Of a DNA stretch of 64,000 bases, positions 44,760 through 53,600 are shown one piece after another (within the stretch, counting starts at the first letter, position 1; each line of letters opens with the position of its first letter). The position numbers and the translations under genes are program-made. Under the pieces are notes generated by a model. The model was not told the origin of the DNA. It worked only from the letters and a program-made list of their open reading frames with translations, and did no database searches. Source of the DNA: Sphingobacteriales bacterium (GTDB lineage: Bacteria; Bacteroidota; Bacteroidia; Chitinophagales; Chitinophagaceae); the NCBI GenBank assembly GCA_004144175.1, contig SEFT01000006.1, forward strand, positions 62,001 to 126,000, in the 5' to 3' direction.

Positions 44760-47700
44760 ATGAACAGGCTGCTAAATAATCTTACATTGCCGGTAAAGCT
44801 GGCGCTTATCGGGCTTATTCCATTGGTGTTCCTGGTATACCTGGCCATACAGGCGCACGATGCGAAAATTGAACGGCTGGTAATTTTAGATAAGTTTAAG
44901 TCAAGCGTTGCCAGCTCTGCCAGGATCGTTACACTCATCGACGAATTGCAGACCGAGCGTAGGCTAAGTTTTAAGTATGCGATAAGTAAGAGTGAAAATG
45001 CAGAAATGAAGATGCAGCGCGAGAAGACGGATGCTGCATTGGCATCGCTGCCGGAGGAAACAGACGTTAGGTTTCAAAATTTCAGGGTATATACTTTCCT
45101 GGACCAGCTTTCGGCTATGCGCAGCCGGATAGACGAGAGTAACATGGCCGCCCTGGAGGTGATGAATTATTACACGAACGTCATATTCCGCCTCAATAGT
45201 CTCTCGGCCGTATACACTGAGAACGTGCCCTACCTGGAGCCTGTGGCCAAAGACCTGCGTGCTATGCGGCTGCTCAATGAAATGATCAGTTATCTGGGTA
45301 TCACGCGTGGTTCGCTTTATTACGCGCTTTATACATCTCAAGACCCTCGCCTTACCGCTACGCAGATAAAGGGTATACAGGATATTTACCGTAGCTACGA
45401 AACAGAATTCTACGTTAAGTCTTCAGATTCTGCTATATATAACTATAAAGAAAAGCGTAACGCTGGCGTACTAAAGACAACACTTACCTTGCTGGATACG
45501 CTCGCGGCAACCGGTACATTGGATACATCTTATGATGCCGAAGAATGGTGGGTGTTGTCAGCCAGCGCAGTGGACCAGCTAAAGGCCATGCAGCGTATGC
45601 AGGTAAAGCGTATTGTTGAAAAAGTAGATGATATATACGGACATGAGAATGCTGAAAAGGATCGCAATCTGGTCATACTTATCTTGCTGATAGCGCTTAC
45701 CATTGCCCTGGTGTTCTATACCATCAAAAACATCAGTGAGAACCTGACGACCCTGCGTATAGCCGCCCAAAAGCTGGCAGTTGGAGAAACGGGCATCAAT
45801 CTGAAAGTAAAAACGAAGGATGTAATAGGTAGCCTTGCCGCCTCGGTGCTGGAGGTGGACAGAAGCAATAAAGAGCTGGCCGCTGCTGCCGACGCTATTG
45901 GCAGGGGCGACTTTGATGTGCCGGTTTCCCAGCGCAGCAAAGGCGATGTGCTGGGCACAGCACTGGTACGGATGAAGGAAGACCTCGCACGCTTCACCGC
46001 TGAGAATGAAGAGAAAATGTGGATGCAGGAAGGCCTTACTGCCATAAACAATGCAACAAGAGGCGAGAACAATGTTGACATCGTTGCTAAGAATGCACTT
46101 GAAGCGTTAGCTACCTATATGAAAGCTGAGGTGGGCATCCTATATATAGCGCATGGCGATACACTGGCCTTTGCTGCAGGCCATGCATTGTCCGACAGGA
46201 AGAAGGCACCGATACATGTGCCATTTGGTGAAACGCTACTTGGGCAAGCCGCACTAAAAAAAGAGGTCATTCAACTCAGCAACGTACCCGATGATTTTGT
46301 CCGGATATCTTCTGCTACATCAGAGGCGCAGCCTAATAATGTGATTATAGTGCCGCTGGTTCATAACGATGTTACGGAAGGTGTGGTGGAACTGGCAACG
46401 CTCTTTAGCTTTAACCCCGCAGCAGAAAAGTTATTGACGCAGGCAGGCAATAGCATAGCTATTGCCATACAAGGCGCTAAGAGCAGAACGAGGTTGCAGG
46501 AATTCCTGGAAGAGACGCAAAGCCAGGCGGAGGAGCTACAGGCGCAGCACAACGAGCTGGAAAACATAAATGCCGAACTGGAAGCTCAGGCGCAAAAGCT
46601 GCAAACATCGGAAGAGGAGCTGAAGGTGCAGCAGGAAGAGTTGATGCACGCCAACCAGGAGCTGGAAGAAAATACCCGTGCACTCGAAGAGCGCAACCAG
46701 CTAATTGTAGAACGAAACTATGAAATACAGCGCAAAGCCGAAGACCTGGCGCTGGCTACCAAATACAAATCGGAGTTCCTCGCCAACATGTCGCATGAGC
46801 TGCGTACGCCGCTTAACTCTATATTGCTGCTATCGCGCCTGCTGTCGGAGAACAACGAGCAGAACCTGAATGAAGAGCAGGTAGAATACGCCCAGGTAAT
46901 ACAAACAAGTGGTAATGGCCTGCTCAACCTGATAGATGAGATACTGGACCTGTCGAAGATAGAATCGGGTAAAATGCAGCTGGAGTATGGTACAGTGCTG
47001 CTGAAAGAAGTGGTAGGTGATATGCGCGCGCTATTTATGCCGATCGCCAACGAAAAGCGGATAGAACTGCGCCTGAATATTTCGCAGGATGTGCCGAGCA
47101 CCATCGATACCGATAAGATGCGCGTAGAGCAGATCATTAAAAACCTGATGTCGAACGCGCTGAAATTTACATCGCAGGGTTATGTAAGCCTTGATGTAAG
47201 CGCAGAGGGTAAGGACTATGTAGTATTCAAAGTAAAAGATACGGGAGTAGGTATACCCGAAGACAAGCAGCAGCTGGTATTTGAAGCCTTCCAGCAAGCT
47301 GATGGTTCTACGCGTCGCAAGTTTGGTGGAACGGGTTTGGGCCTCTCGATAAGCCGCGAACTGGCAAGACTGCTGGGGGGTGAAATATTCCTGCAGAGCA
47401 AGGTAGGCGAGGGCAGTGAATTCTCGGTGAAGATACCGGTATCAAAAGCTGCTGCTAAGATGCTGATAGTTGATGCACCCGAGGTAGTTACAGAGATACC
47501 TGCTGCCGACCCTGAGGAAGAGCCGGTAGAAAAGGCAGAGCGCCCCAGGTTTATCTCATCGACCATACCTGCCAGCCTGCCAGATGACCGTGAATCTATA
47601 AAGCCCGGTGATCAATGTATACTGATCATAGAGGATGATACGCCGTTTGCCAAGGCGCTGATGGATTACACGCGCAAGCAGGGTTACAAAGCCCTGTCGG

Positions 47701-48791
47701 CAGTGCGTGGTGATGAGGGTATAGAGCTGGCAAGGCAGTTTGCCCCGGTGGGTATACTGCTGGACATCCAGCTGCCCGTAAAAGACGGATGGGAAGTGCT
47801 GGAAGAGTTGAAGCAAGACAGGCTGACCAGGCACATCCCCGTACACACCATGTCTTCCAACGAGTTCAAGAAGGAGAGCCTTACAAAGGGCGCTGTTAAC
47901 TTCATCAACAAACCAGTGGCCCTGGAGCAGATGCGCCTGATCTTCGACAAGCTGGAGCATGTATTGAACCGCGAACACAAGAAGGTGCTGATCGTTGAAG
48001 AGAACCCGCAACACGCTAAGGCACTTGCCTACTTCCTCGAGAACTTTAACGTAGCTGCCGAAGTAAGGCACGATATACATGCCGGTGTAGAGGCGCTGAG
48101 AACCGACGACGTGGACTGCGTGATACTGGATATGGGAATGCCCACGCAAAAGGCATACGAAATGCTGGAAGAAGTGAAGAAAAACACAGGCCTCGAGCAT
48201 TTGCCGGTTATTGTGTTCACAGGTAAGAGCCTTTCGAAGAACGAGGAATCAAAGATCCGCCAGTATGCCGACTCTATTGTGGTGAAAACGGCGCATTCTT
48301 ACAAACGCATTCTCGATGAGGTATCGCTGTTCTTGCACCTGGTAGAGGAAGGTAATAAGCCGCAAACACCGGTAAGAAACAAAAGGCTGGGTGCGCTGGA
48401 AGAGGTATTGAAAGATAAAACGGTGCTGATTGCCGATGATGATGTGCGCAATATCTTCTCTCTATCCAAAGCGCTGGAGCAAAAGAATATGAAAGTGATA
48501 ACGGCGATAGATGGTAAAGAGGCATTGAACCAACTGGAGCAAAATCCGGCTATCGACATCGTGCTGATGGATATGATGATGCCGGAAATGGATGGCTATG
48601 AAAGTACTACACGCATCAGGCAGAACAGCAAATTCCGCAACCTGCCCATCATTGCAGTAACGGCCAAAGCGATGGCCGGCGACCGTGAGAAGTGCATAGC
48701 AGCAGGCGCATCAGACTACATCAGCAAACCGGTAGATATAGACCAGATGTTATCCTTATTAAGAGTATGGCTGTACGACAGAAGCATTTAA
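44760..48791 (+). CDS. Hybrid histidine kinase: NIT-HAMP-GAF-HisKA-HATPase-REC x3
   Basis: 1343 residues. A first membrane helix (about 10-30) is followed by a periplasmic helical sensor resembling the nitrate/nitrite-sensing NIT domain (LIDELQTERRLS), a second helix (about 303-322), HAMP and a second HAMP-like segment, a GAF domain (about 430-575) and a long coiled coil (about 580-665). HisKA has His679 (NMSHELRTPLNS) and the HATPase has GTGLGLSISREL. Three REC domains follow with acceptors Asp1002, Asp1124 and Asp1271. The middle REC has EE instead of the usual acidic pair and lacks the K-P pair, so it may be degenerate. Beside it lie a single REC gene, CheR and CheB. The coiled coil carries S588-x-x-E591-E592-x-x-A595, resembling a chemoreceptor methylation site. 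Confidence 0.93.
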   Translation: MNRLLNNLTLPVKLALIGLIPLVFLVYLAIQAHDAKIERLVILDKFKSSVASSARIVTLIDELQTERRLSFKYAISKSENAEMKMQREKTDAALASLPEETDVRFQNFRVYTFLDQLSAMRSRIDESNMAALEVMNYYTNVIFRLNSLSAVYTENVPYLEPVAKDLRAMRLLNEMISYLGITRGSLYYALYTSQDPRLTATQIKGIQDIYRSYETEFYVKSSDSAIYNYKEKRNAGVLKTTLTLLDTLAATGTLDTSYDAEEWWVLSASAVDQLKAMQRMQVKRIVEKVDDIYGHENAEKDRNLVILILLIALTIALVFYTIKNISENLTTLRIAAQKLAVGETGINLKVKTKDVIGSLAASVLEVDRSNKELAAAADAIGRGDFDVPVSQRSKGDVLGTALVRMKEDLARFTAENEEKMWMQEGLTAINNATRGENNVDIVAKNALEALATYMKAEVGILYIAHGDTLAFAAGHALSDRKKAPIHVPFGETLLGQAALKKEVIQLSNVPDDFVRISSATSEAQPNNVIIVPLVHNDVTEGVVELATLFSFNPAAEKLLTQAGNSIAIAIQGAKSRTRLQEFLEETQSQAEELQAQHNELENINAELEAQAQKLQTSEEELKVQQEELMHANQELEENTRALEERNQLIVERNYEIQRKAEDLALATKYKSEFLANMSHELRTPLNSILLLSRLLSENNEQNLNEEQVEYAQVIQTSGNGLLNLIDEILDLSKIESGKMQLEYGTVLLKEVVGDMRALFMPIANEKRIELRLNISQDVPSTIDTDKMRVEQIIKNLMSNALKFTSQGYVSLDVSAEGKDYVVFKVKDTGVGIPEDKQQLVFEAFQQADGSTRRKFGGTGLGLSISRELARLLGGEIFLQSKVGEGSEFSVKIPVSKAAAKMLIVDAPEVVTEIPAADPEEEPVEKAERPRFISSTIPASLPDDRESIKPGDQCILIIEDDTPFAKALMDYTRKQGYKALSAVRGDEGIELARQFAPVGILLDIQLPVKDGWEVLEELKQDRLTRHIPVHTMSSNEFKKESLTKGAVNFINKPVALEQMRLIFDKLEHVLNREHKKVLIVEENPQHAKALAYFLENFNVAAEVRHDIHAGVEALRTDDVDCVILDMGMPTQKAYEMLEEVKKNTGLEHLPVIVFTGKSLSKNEESKIRQYADSIVVKTAHSYKRILDEVSLFLHLVEEGNKPQTPVRNKRLGALEEVLKDKTVLIADDDVRNIFSLSKALEQKNMKVITAIDGKEALNQLEQNPAIDIVLMDMMMPEMDGYESTTRIRQNSKFRNLPIIAVTAKAMAGDREKCIAAGASDYISKPVDIDQMLSLLRVWLYDRSI

Positions 48792-48822
48792 ACCTTATTC
48801 ACCATCTATAGAAAAAATAAAA

Positions 48823-49188
48823 TTGAAACAGATACTCATAATAGACGACGACAATCGCAACATTTTTGCACTGAAAGCTGTTTTAAAGAGCAAGGGATAT
48901 ACCTGCCTGTCGGCTTTAGAGGCAAAAGACGGTATAAACATGCTGCGCAGTAACCCTGAAATTGGCATTGTTCTTTTAGATATGATGATGCCCGAAATGG
49001 ATGGTTATGAGGCATTACCGATCATAAAGCAGATAGCGGATATACCGGTAATAGCCGTAACTGCCCAGGCCATGGTAGGGGATAGAGAGAAGTGCCTGCA
49101 AGCCGGTGCCAGCGACTATGTGTCGAAGCCGGTAAATGTAGATCTGCTGCTCCCTATACTTGAAAAGCATCTTAACAACAGGAACTAG
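48823..49188 (+). CDS. Single-domain response regulator (REC only)
   Basis: 121 residues. The only usable start is TTG at 48823, because the first strand (KQILIIDDD) follows at once and no ATG or GTG precedes it in frame. The acidic residues are in LIIDDDN, the phospho-acceptor is Asp53 (VLLDMMMPEMDG), and the switch Thr (AVTAQAM) and Lys (VSKPV) are present. There is no output domain, so it acts as a relay or competes for phosphate. It is strikingly like the third REC of the preceding kinase (shared DMMMPEMDGYE, GDREKC and AGASDY), pointing to duplication. It starts 31 bases after that kinase gene and is followed by CheR with a 1-base gap. Confidence 0.92.
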   Translation: MKQILIIDDDNRNIFALKAVLKSKGYTCLSALEAKDGINMLRSNPEIGIVLLDMMMPEMDGYEALPIIKQIADIPVIAVTAQAMVGDREKCLQAGASDYVSKPVNVDLLLPILEKHLNNRN

Positions 49189-49189
49189 C

Positions 49190-50011
49190 GTGTATCAGAA
49201 TATCATTAAGGACGAGGAAGTAGAGCTGCTGTTGAATGATATGCTGGAGCTGCATGGATACGACTTTACAGACTACTCGCGCGCTTCGCTGAAACGCAGG
49301 CTGAATCGTATACTGGTGATAGATAAGCTGCCCTCATTTGCAGAGCTACGCTACCGTTTGCGGAATGATAAGAGCTTCTTGCAGCATGTTGTTGAAGAGA
49401 TAACGGTAAACGTGACAGAAATGTTCCGCGATCCTGGTTTCTACAAATCTTTGCGGAGCGATATACTGCCCAAACTGGCTACCTACCCGCTGATACGGAT
49501 ATGGCATGCGGGCTGCTCTACGGGCGAGGAGGTTTACTCCATGGCCATTATGCTGGAAGAGGCCGGCCTGCTGCACAAGTCGCTGCTATACGCTACAGAC
49601 CTGAACCCTACGGTACTGGAAAAAGCTAATAAGGCCATATACCCGCTGGCCAATATGAAGCTATACTCTGAAAACTATATACAAAGCGGGGGTACTAAAG
49701 AATTTTCCTCCTACTACACAGCCCAGTACGACCGTGTAATGTTCGATCAACGGCTGAAGTCGAAGGTGATATTTTCTACGCACAACCTGGTGTCCGACCG
49801 TTCCTTTAATGAATTCCAGCTGATACTCTGCCGCAATGTGCTTATCTATTTCGATAAGGTACTTCAGGAGAAAGTATTTAGCTTATTTGATGAGAGCCTC
49901 GAATCGCTGGGTTACCTGGCGCTCGGCTCAAAGGAAACGCTCCGGTTCTCGAACATTACCAAAAACTACAAACAGCACGGCAAGGAGAAGATATGGCGGA
50001 AACAGGGATAA
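49190..50011 (+). CDS. cheR: CheR-type protein-glutamate O-methyltransferase
   Basis: 273 residues from GTG 49190, directly after the TAG of the REC gene; the frame opens at a TTG 30 bases earlier, inside the REC gene. The N-terminal helical CheR domain (YDFTDYSRASLKRRLNRIL) and the catalytic domain with AdoMet-binding motif HAGCSTGEEVYS, ATDLN, and CRNVLIYFD are complete. CheR transfers methyl groups from AdoMet to glutamates of chemoreceptors. There is no chemoreceptor, CheA or CheW in this window, so the substrate may be a sensor kinase; the coiled coil of the adjacent hybrid kinase is the obvious candidate. The gene overlaps the cheB-like gene by 19 bases. Confidence 0.92.
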   Translation: MYQNIIKDEEVELLLNDMLELHGYDFTDYSRASLKRRLNRILVIDKLPSFAELRYRLRNDKSFLQHVVEEITVNVTEMFRDPGFYKSLRSDILPKLATYPLIRIWHAGCSTGEEVYSMAIMLEEAGLLHKSLLYATDLNPTVLEKANKAIYPLANMKLYSENYIQSGGTKEFSSYYTAQYDRVMFDQRLKSKVIFSTHNLVSDRSFNEFQLILCRNVLIYFDKVLQEKVFSLFDESLESLGYLALGSKETLRFSNITKNYKQHGKEKIWRKQG

Positions 50012-50571
50012 AATACGATTGCGACCTGGTAGTAATCGGCGGTTCGGCAGGTGCGTTCGATGTGATATTACAAGCGCTCGGTAAGTTGCAAGAAGGTTTG
50101 CGTTTTCCCATCATCATCGTCTTGCATCGTAAGAGCAGCTTTGATTCTATGCTCAGCGATCTGTTCTCTGTTAAGACTCGAATTCCGGTGAAAGAAGCCG
50201 AAGATAAAGACCTGCTGGAGCCAGGCCATATATACCTGGCCCCGCCCGACTACCATATGCTGATAGAGAGCGACCATACAGTTGGCCTCGACGCGTCGGA
50301 AAAAGTACAGTACAGCCGCCCAAGCATCGATGTTACTTTTCAGTCGGCCGCAGATGTATTTGGCGCTAAGCTGGTGTGTATACTACTATCGGGCGCCAAT
50401 GCCGATGGCGTGGACGGCCTGCTGGCTACTAAGAATGCAGGAGGCCTGGTTGTAGTGCAGGATCCCAATAATGCGGGTGTCTCCTACATGCCTGCCCAGG
50501 CTATGCAAAGCATGGAAGTAGACCATGTGATAAAAGGCGAGGAGATCGCTGAATTTATTAACGCGTTATAG
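49993..50571 (+). CDS. CheB-type protein-glutamate methylesterase, catalytic domain only
   Basis: 192 residues. It holds only the methylesterase domain and lacks the N-terminal REC of classical CheB. The catalytic triad is visible: Ser18 (IGGSAG), His45 (IVLHRK) and Asp138 (SGANADG). It removes methyl groups from, or deamidates, receptor glutamates and glutamines. Without its own REC, regulation would have to come from another protein, possibly the single-domain REC encoded two genes upstream. It overlaps cheR by 19 bases and is the last gene of the cluster. This cheR-cheB pair joined to hybrid kinases recurs in Bacteroidota as an alternative methylation-linked signalling unit (from general knowledge; not checked here). 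Confidence 0.92.
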   Translation: MAETGIKYDCDLVVIGGSAGAFDVILQALGKLQEGLRFPIIIVLHRKSSFDSMLSDLFSVKTRIPVKEAEDKDLLEPGHIYLAPPDYHMLIESDHTVGLDASEKVQYSRPSIDVTFQSAADVFGAKLVCILLSGANADGVDGLLATKNAGGLVVVQDPNNAGVSYMPAQAMQSMEVDHVIKGEEIAEFINAL

Positions 50572-50629
50572 TATATACGAGTTGCAATTGCAGGTTCACC
50601 ACAAGTTTCTACTACCGATCTTACCAAAA

Positions 50630-50665
50630 TTAAAAGGGCTTCGCCCTATCGGGTAAAGCCCTTCT
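50630..50665. terminator. Bidirectional terminator between convergent genes
   Basis: AAGGGCTT (50634-50641) pairs with AAGCCCTT (50656-50663), with an inner CCC/GGG pairing around a TATC loop. On the minus strand it is followed by a T-rich tract, so it mainly ends the minus-strand gene at 50683; it also lies after the cheB-like gene. Confidence 0.75.
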
Positions 50666-50682
50666 GCCTGTTGTTTGCGTTG

Positions 50683-53600
50683 CTATTTCACAACCACCCG
50701 CTGCATGTTTTCGTTTCCATACTCTTCAGGGTAATACATCATAGATGCACTGGCAGGATTTACATTAAAGCTGCCTTTGTAGCGTGCCTGTAGGGGTACA
50801 TCAAACGTGTAAGTGCCTTTAGGCATTTTGCTGCAATAGATCACCGTGCGGTCTTTAAATCGCTCACGGCTCGATTCTATGCCCCACCTGACAGAAGGCT
50901 TCTCATCTCCATGGAAGCAGCCCGCCGGTATCGGTATATCGATCATTACATACTCAGCGTCTTTCTTACATGTTACCGTCGTTCTCAGTACGATCTTATC
51001 ACCTTGCCTCAGAACAGATTGCATAGGAAGGCCGTCTTTCAGGTAGGTAGTCTTTACCTCAAAAGTTGCCAACCGTTCTTTAGGCTGCATATTGAAGTAC
51101 TCGTAATTGACGGACACAAAAGCCGGGGAGAACCCTTGTTTACGGACATTGATAACCGGGTTTTTGTCTTTTAGCTGCACCGTTGTGGGAAAGCTGCTGA
51201 TTGTATCGGTGATGGAGCCTGATAGGTATACCTCAGTTCTTTTTCCTGGTTTTGCATTATTGTTCCTAAGTAGCTGCGGCAGTAGTGTGGTCAGCACCAT
51301 TCCGCTTTCGGCGGTATTGCCGTAGCTGCCTTTCGTCCTTTTGAACAGCAGGTACCGTTCAATCGCATCTCTTTTGCTGCCGTATATGCTGTCATCGTAT
51401 ATAGTACGATACATCAGCAGCGTAGTTGCCAGGTCGTCGCGGTACCAGTCGTAACTATGCCCGTTCCAGTATAGTTCGTTTATTCCTTCATTTGCCTTGC
51501 TCATCACTGTATCCAGTTCCCTGCGGTAAGGGAGCTGTTGCTGCTTCTTTATCCTGACGATCGCAGCCTGGTTGTAGAGGGTTTGCTTGTCAAATTTAAT
51601 CGTATGGAGATGCGACCGGTAGTCGCTGGCATAACCGGCTTCGGATAGGGTTGACAAGGAAGCAATCAGGTTCTGACTGTCCATGTTCAGCAAGTTGTTG
51701 CTAAGGTGCGTCAGTGCGCGGCGAATGATGAAGTCAAGCCAGCCATCCTTATTCACTTTCATCATGGTACTCACTACATAGTTGGTAACCCTTATGTCGG
51801 TATTGTTGTTGTAGAACCAGCCGAACGATCCATCGTGGTTTTGTGCTCGTACCAGTTTCTCCAGTATCTCTTTCTTCTCTTTTGTATTGTTGAAGTCTTT
51901 TTTGCCAAGCAAGCGTTTTATCTCTTCTTCGTAATAGATTGCCAGCAGCTTGGTGGTAAGCTGTTCGGTGCATCCGTGAGGGTACACCTTCAGCTGCTCT
52001 ATCTCGCGCAGCATTACTTCCAGCATACTGCCATCTACATGTATAGTGGTCTTGCCGGTAAAGTACCCTGCACTATCCGATGGCCGGCTTTGCACTATGG
52101 TATCCCTGTTCATCAGGAAAAAGTCACCTTTATTCTCTATAAGGCCGACGGGATATACTGGTATCTTACGCTCTTCGCCATCGGTATAGCCATTGTCGGT
52201 TTGCAGCATATAGGTATTTACCAGCTCTACGGTATCCGCACTGTTCTTCGCAGGTGCCGTCAGTTTCAGTTGTGCTACACGGGCATTGGTTATGTTGGCG
52301 GTGTTCGTGGTAACCATATTTCCCTGGCTTAAGAAACTCGTCTTTACATTGAACGGGTTACCTGTATAGTTCATCACCTTGCCTACCAACTCAACACTAT
52401 CGCCATACCGCAGGAAGCGGGGCACAGATAGTTCTGCCGCCAGCGGCTTAAATGCCCTTGTAAGGCGCATGACCTTACCCCAAAATCCTTTTTCATTCAT
52501 AGCCAGTACATAAGTCTTCCACGATGTCATGTCGTCGGGGTACTTTACGCTGAAGCTTGTATTGCCTTCTTTGTTGGTCCACAGGTTTGGCTCCCATATG
52601 GCCCAGTCGCGAAACTGTTGGCGCATGCCCGATGCAGCCTGCATATTGTTGAGGAAGTCGGCCATAAATTTTTTAGCTGCGTCCGGCTTCAGGCCTTTGC
52701 GCCCGGTGGGCGGTGTTTTGTCCGGCTCCACGAAGCCACCGCCCACCAGTATTTGTATCTGGTCGACAGTACCCTGCGTGAGTGCATTAGCGCCGCCGCG
52801 CACCTGTACACCGTCAATATAATACAGCGTACCTTCCGATCGCGACCCCGATAAACTTAACCCATCTGCATTGCTATACACGCCTGCAGTTGAGTATGCA
52901 ACGCTCTCAGTCGATCGCACCGGCATTTTTTCTATCTCTTCTGCTGTACGTATTGTAGTAGTGCCGGCGCTATACCTGTCAATCAATGGAACTCTATAGC
53001 TTGTAACGGTGATCTCTTCAAGTGCAGTGCCCGCTACGTTCATTCTTGCCACAAAGTGCGTTGTCTTTTTATAAGACACGATAACATGTGTCACAAGTAT
53101 CTGCCGGAAACCTACGTAGTTCACCTTTACGTCGTAGCTGCCGGGCTGTAGCGACCGGATCATGAAATTGCCTTCTTCGTCAGTTGATGTGCCGGCTATT
53201 GTTTGCCCGCCGCTCATTACTTCTACCTTAGCACCTATCAATGGCTCGTTTACATCATCATACACACTTCCTGCGACACTTCCCTTGTCCTGTTCCTGTG
53301 TATAGTCGTATGTATTGAAGGTAACGTCGACAGGCGCATTATTATAAATTACCGCCGCGCCCTTTCTCAGCCATTTCGGCGCTGTAGTAGCATCAAACGG
53401 TTCTTGTTTATCCGGTATGGCGATATATGTAATGCCACCGCTCCTGAGTTGCAGCTTACTGATCTTACTTTGCAATGTATCATTCCATATCGCAATAACT
53501 TCATAGTCGCCTGAAGGCACGTTGTACTGATTGCCGGAGTAAGTATTGTTACTGAATACATATACACCCTTATTGTTGAGGGAATGGAATACCAGGTAGT

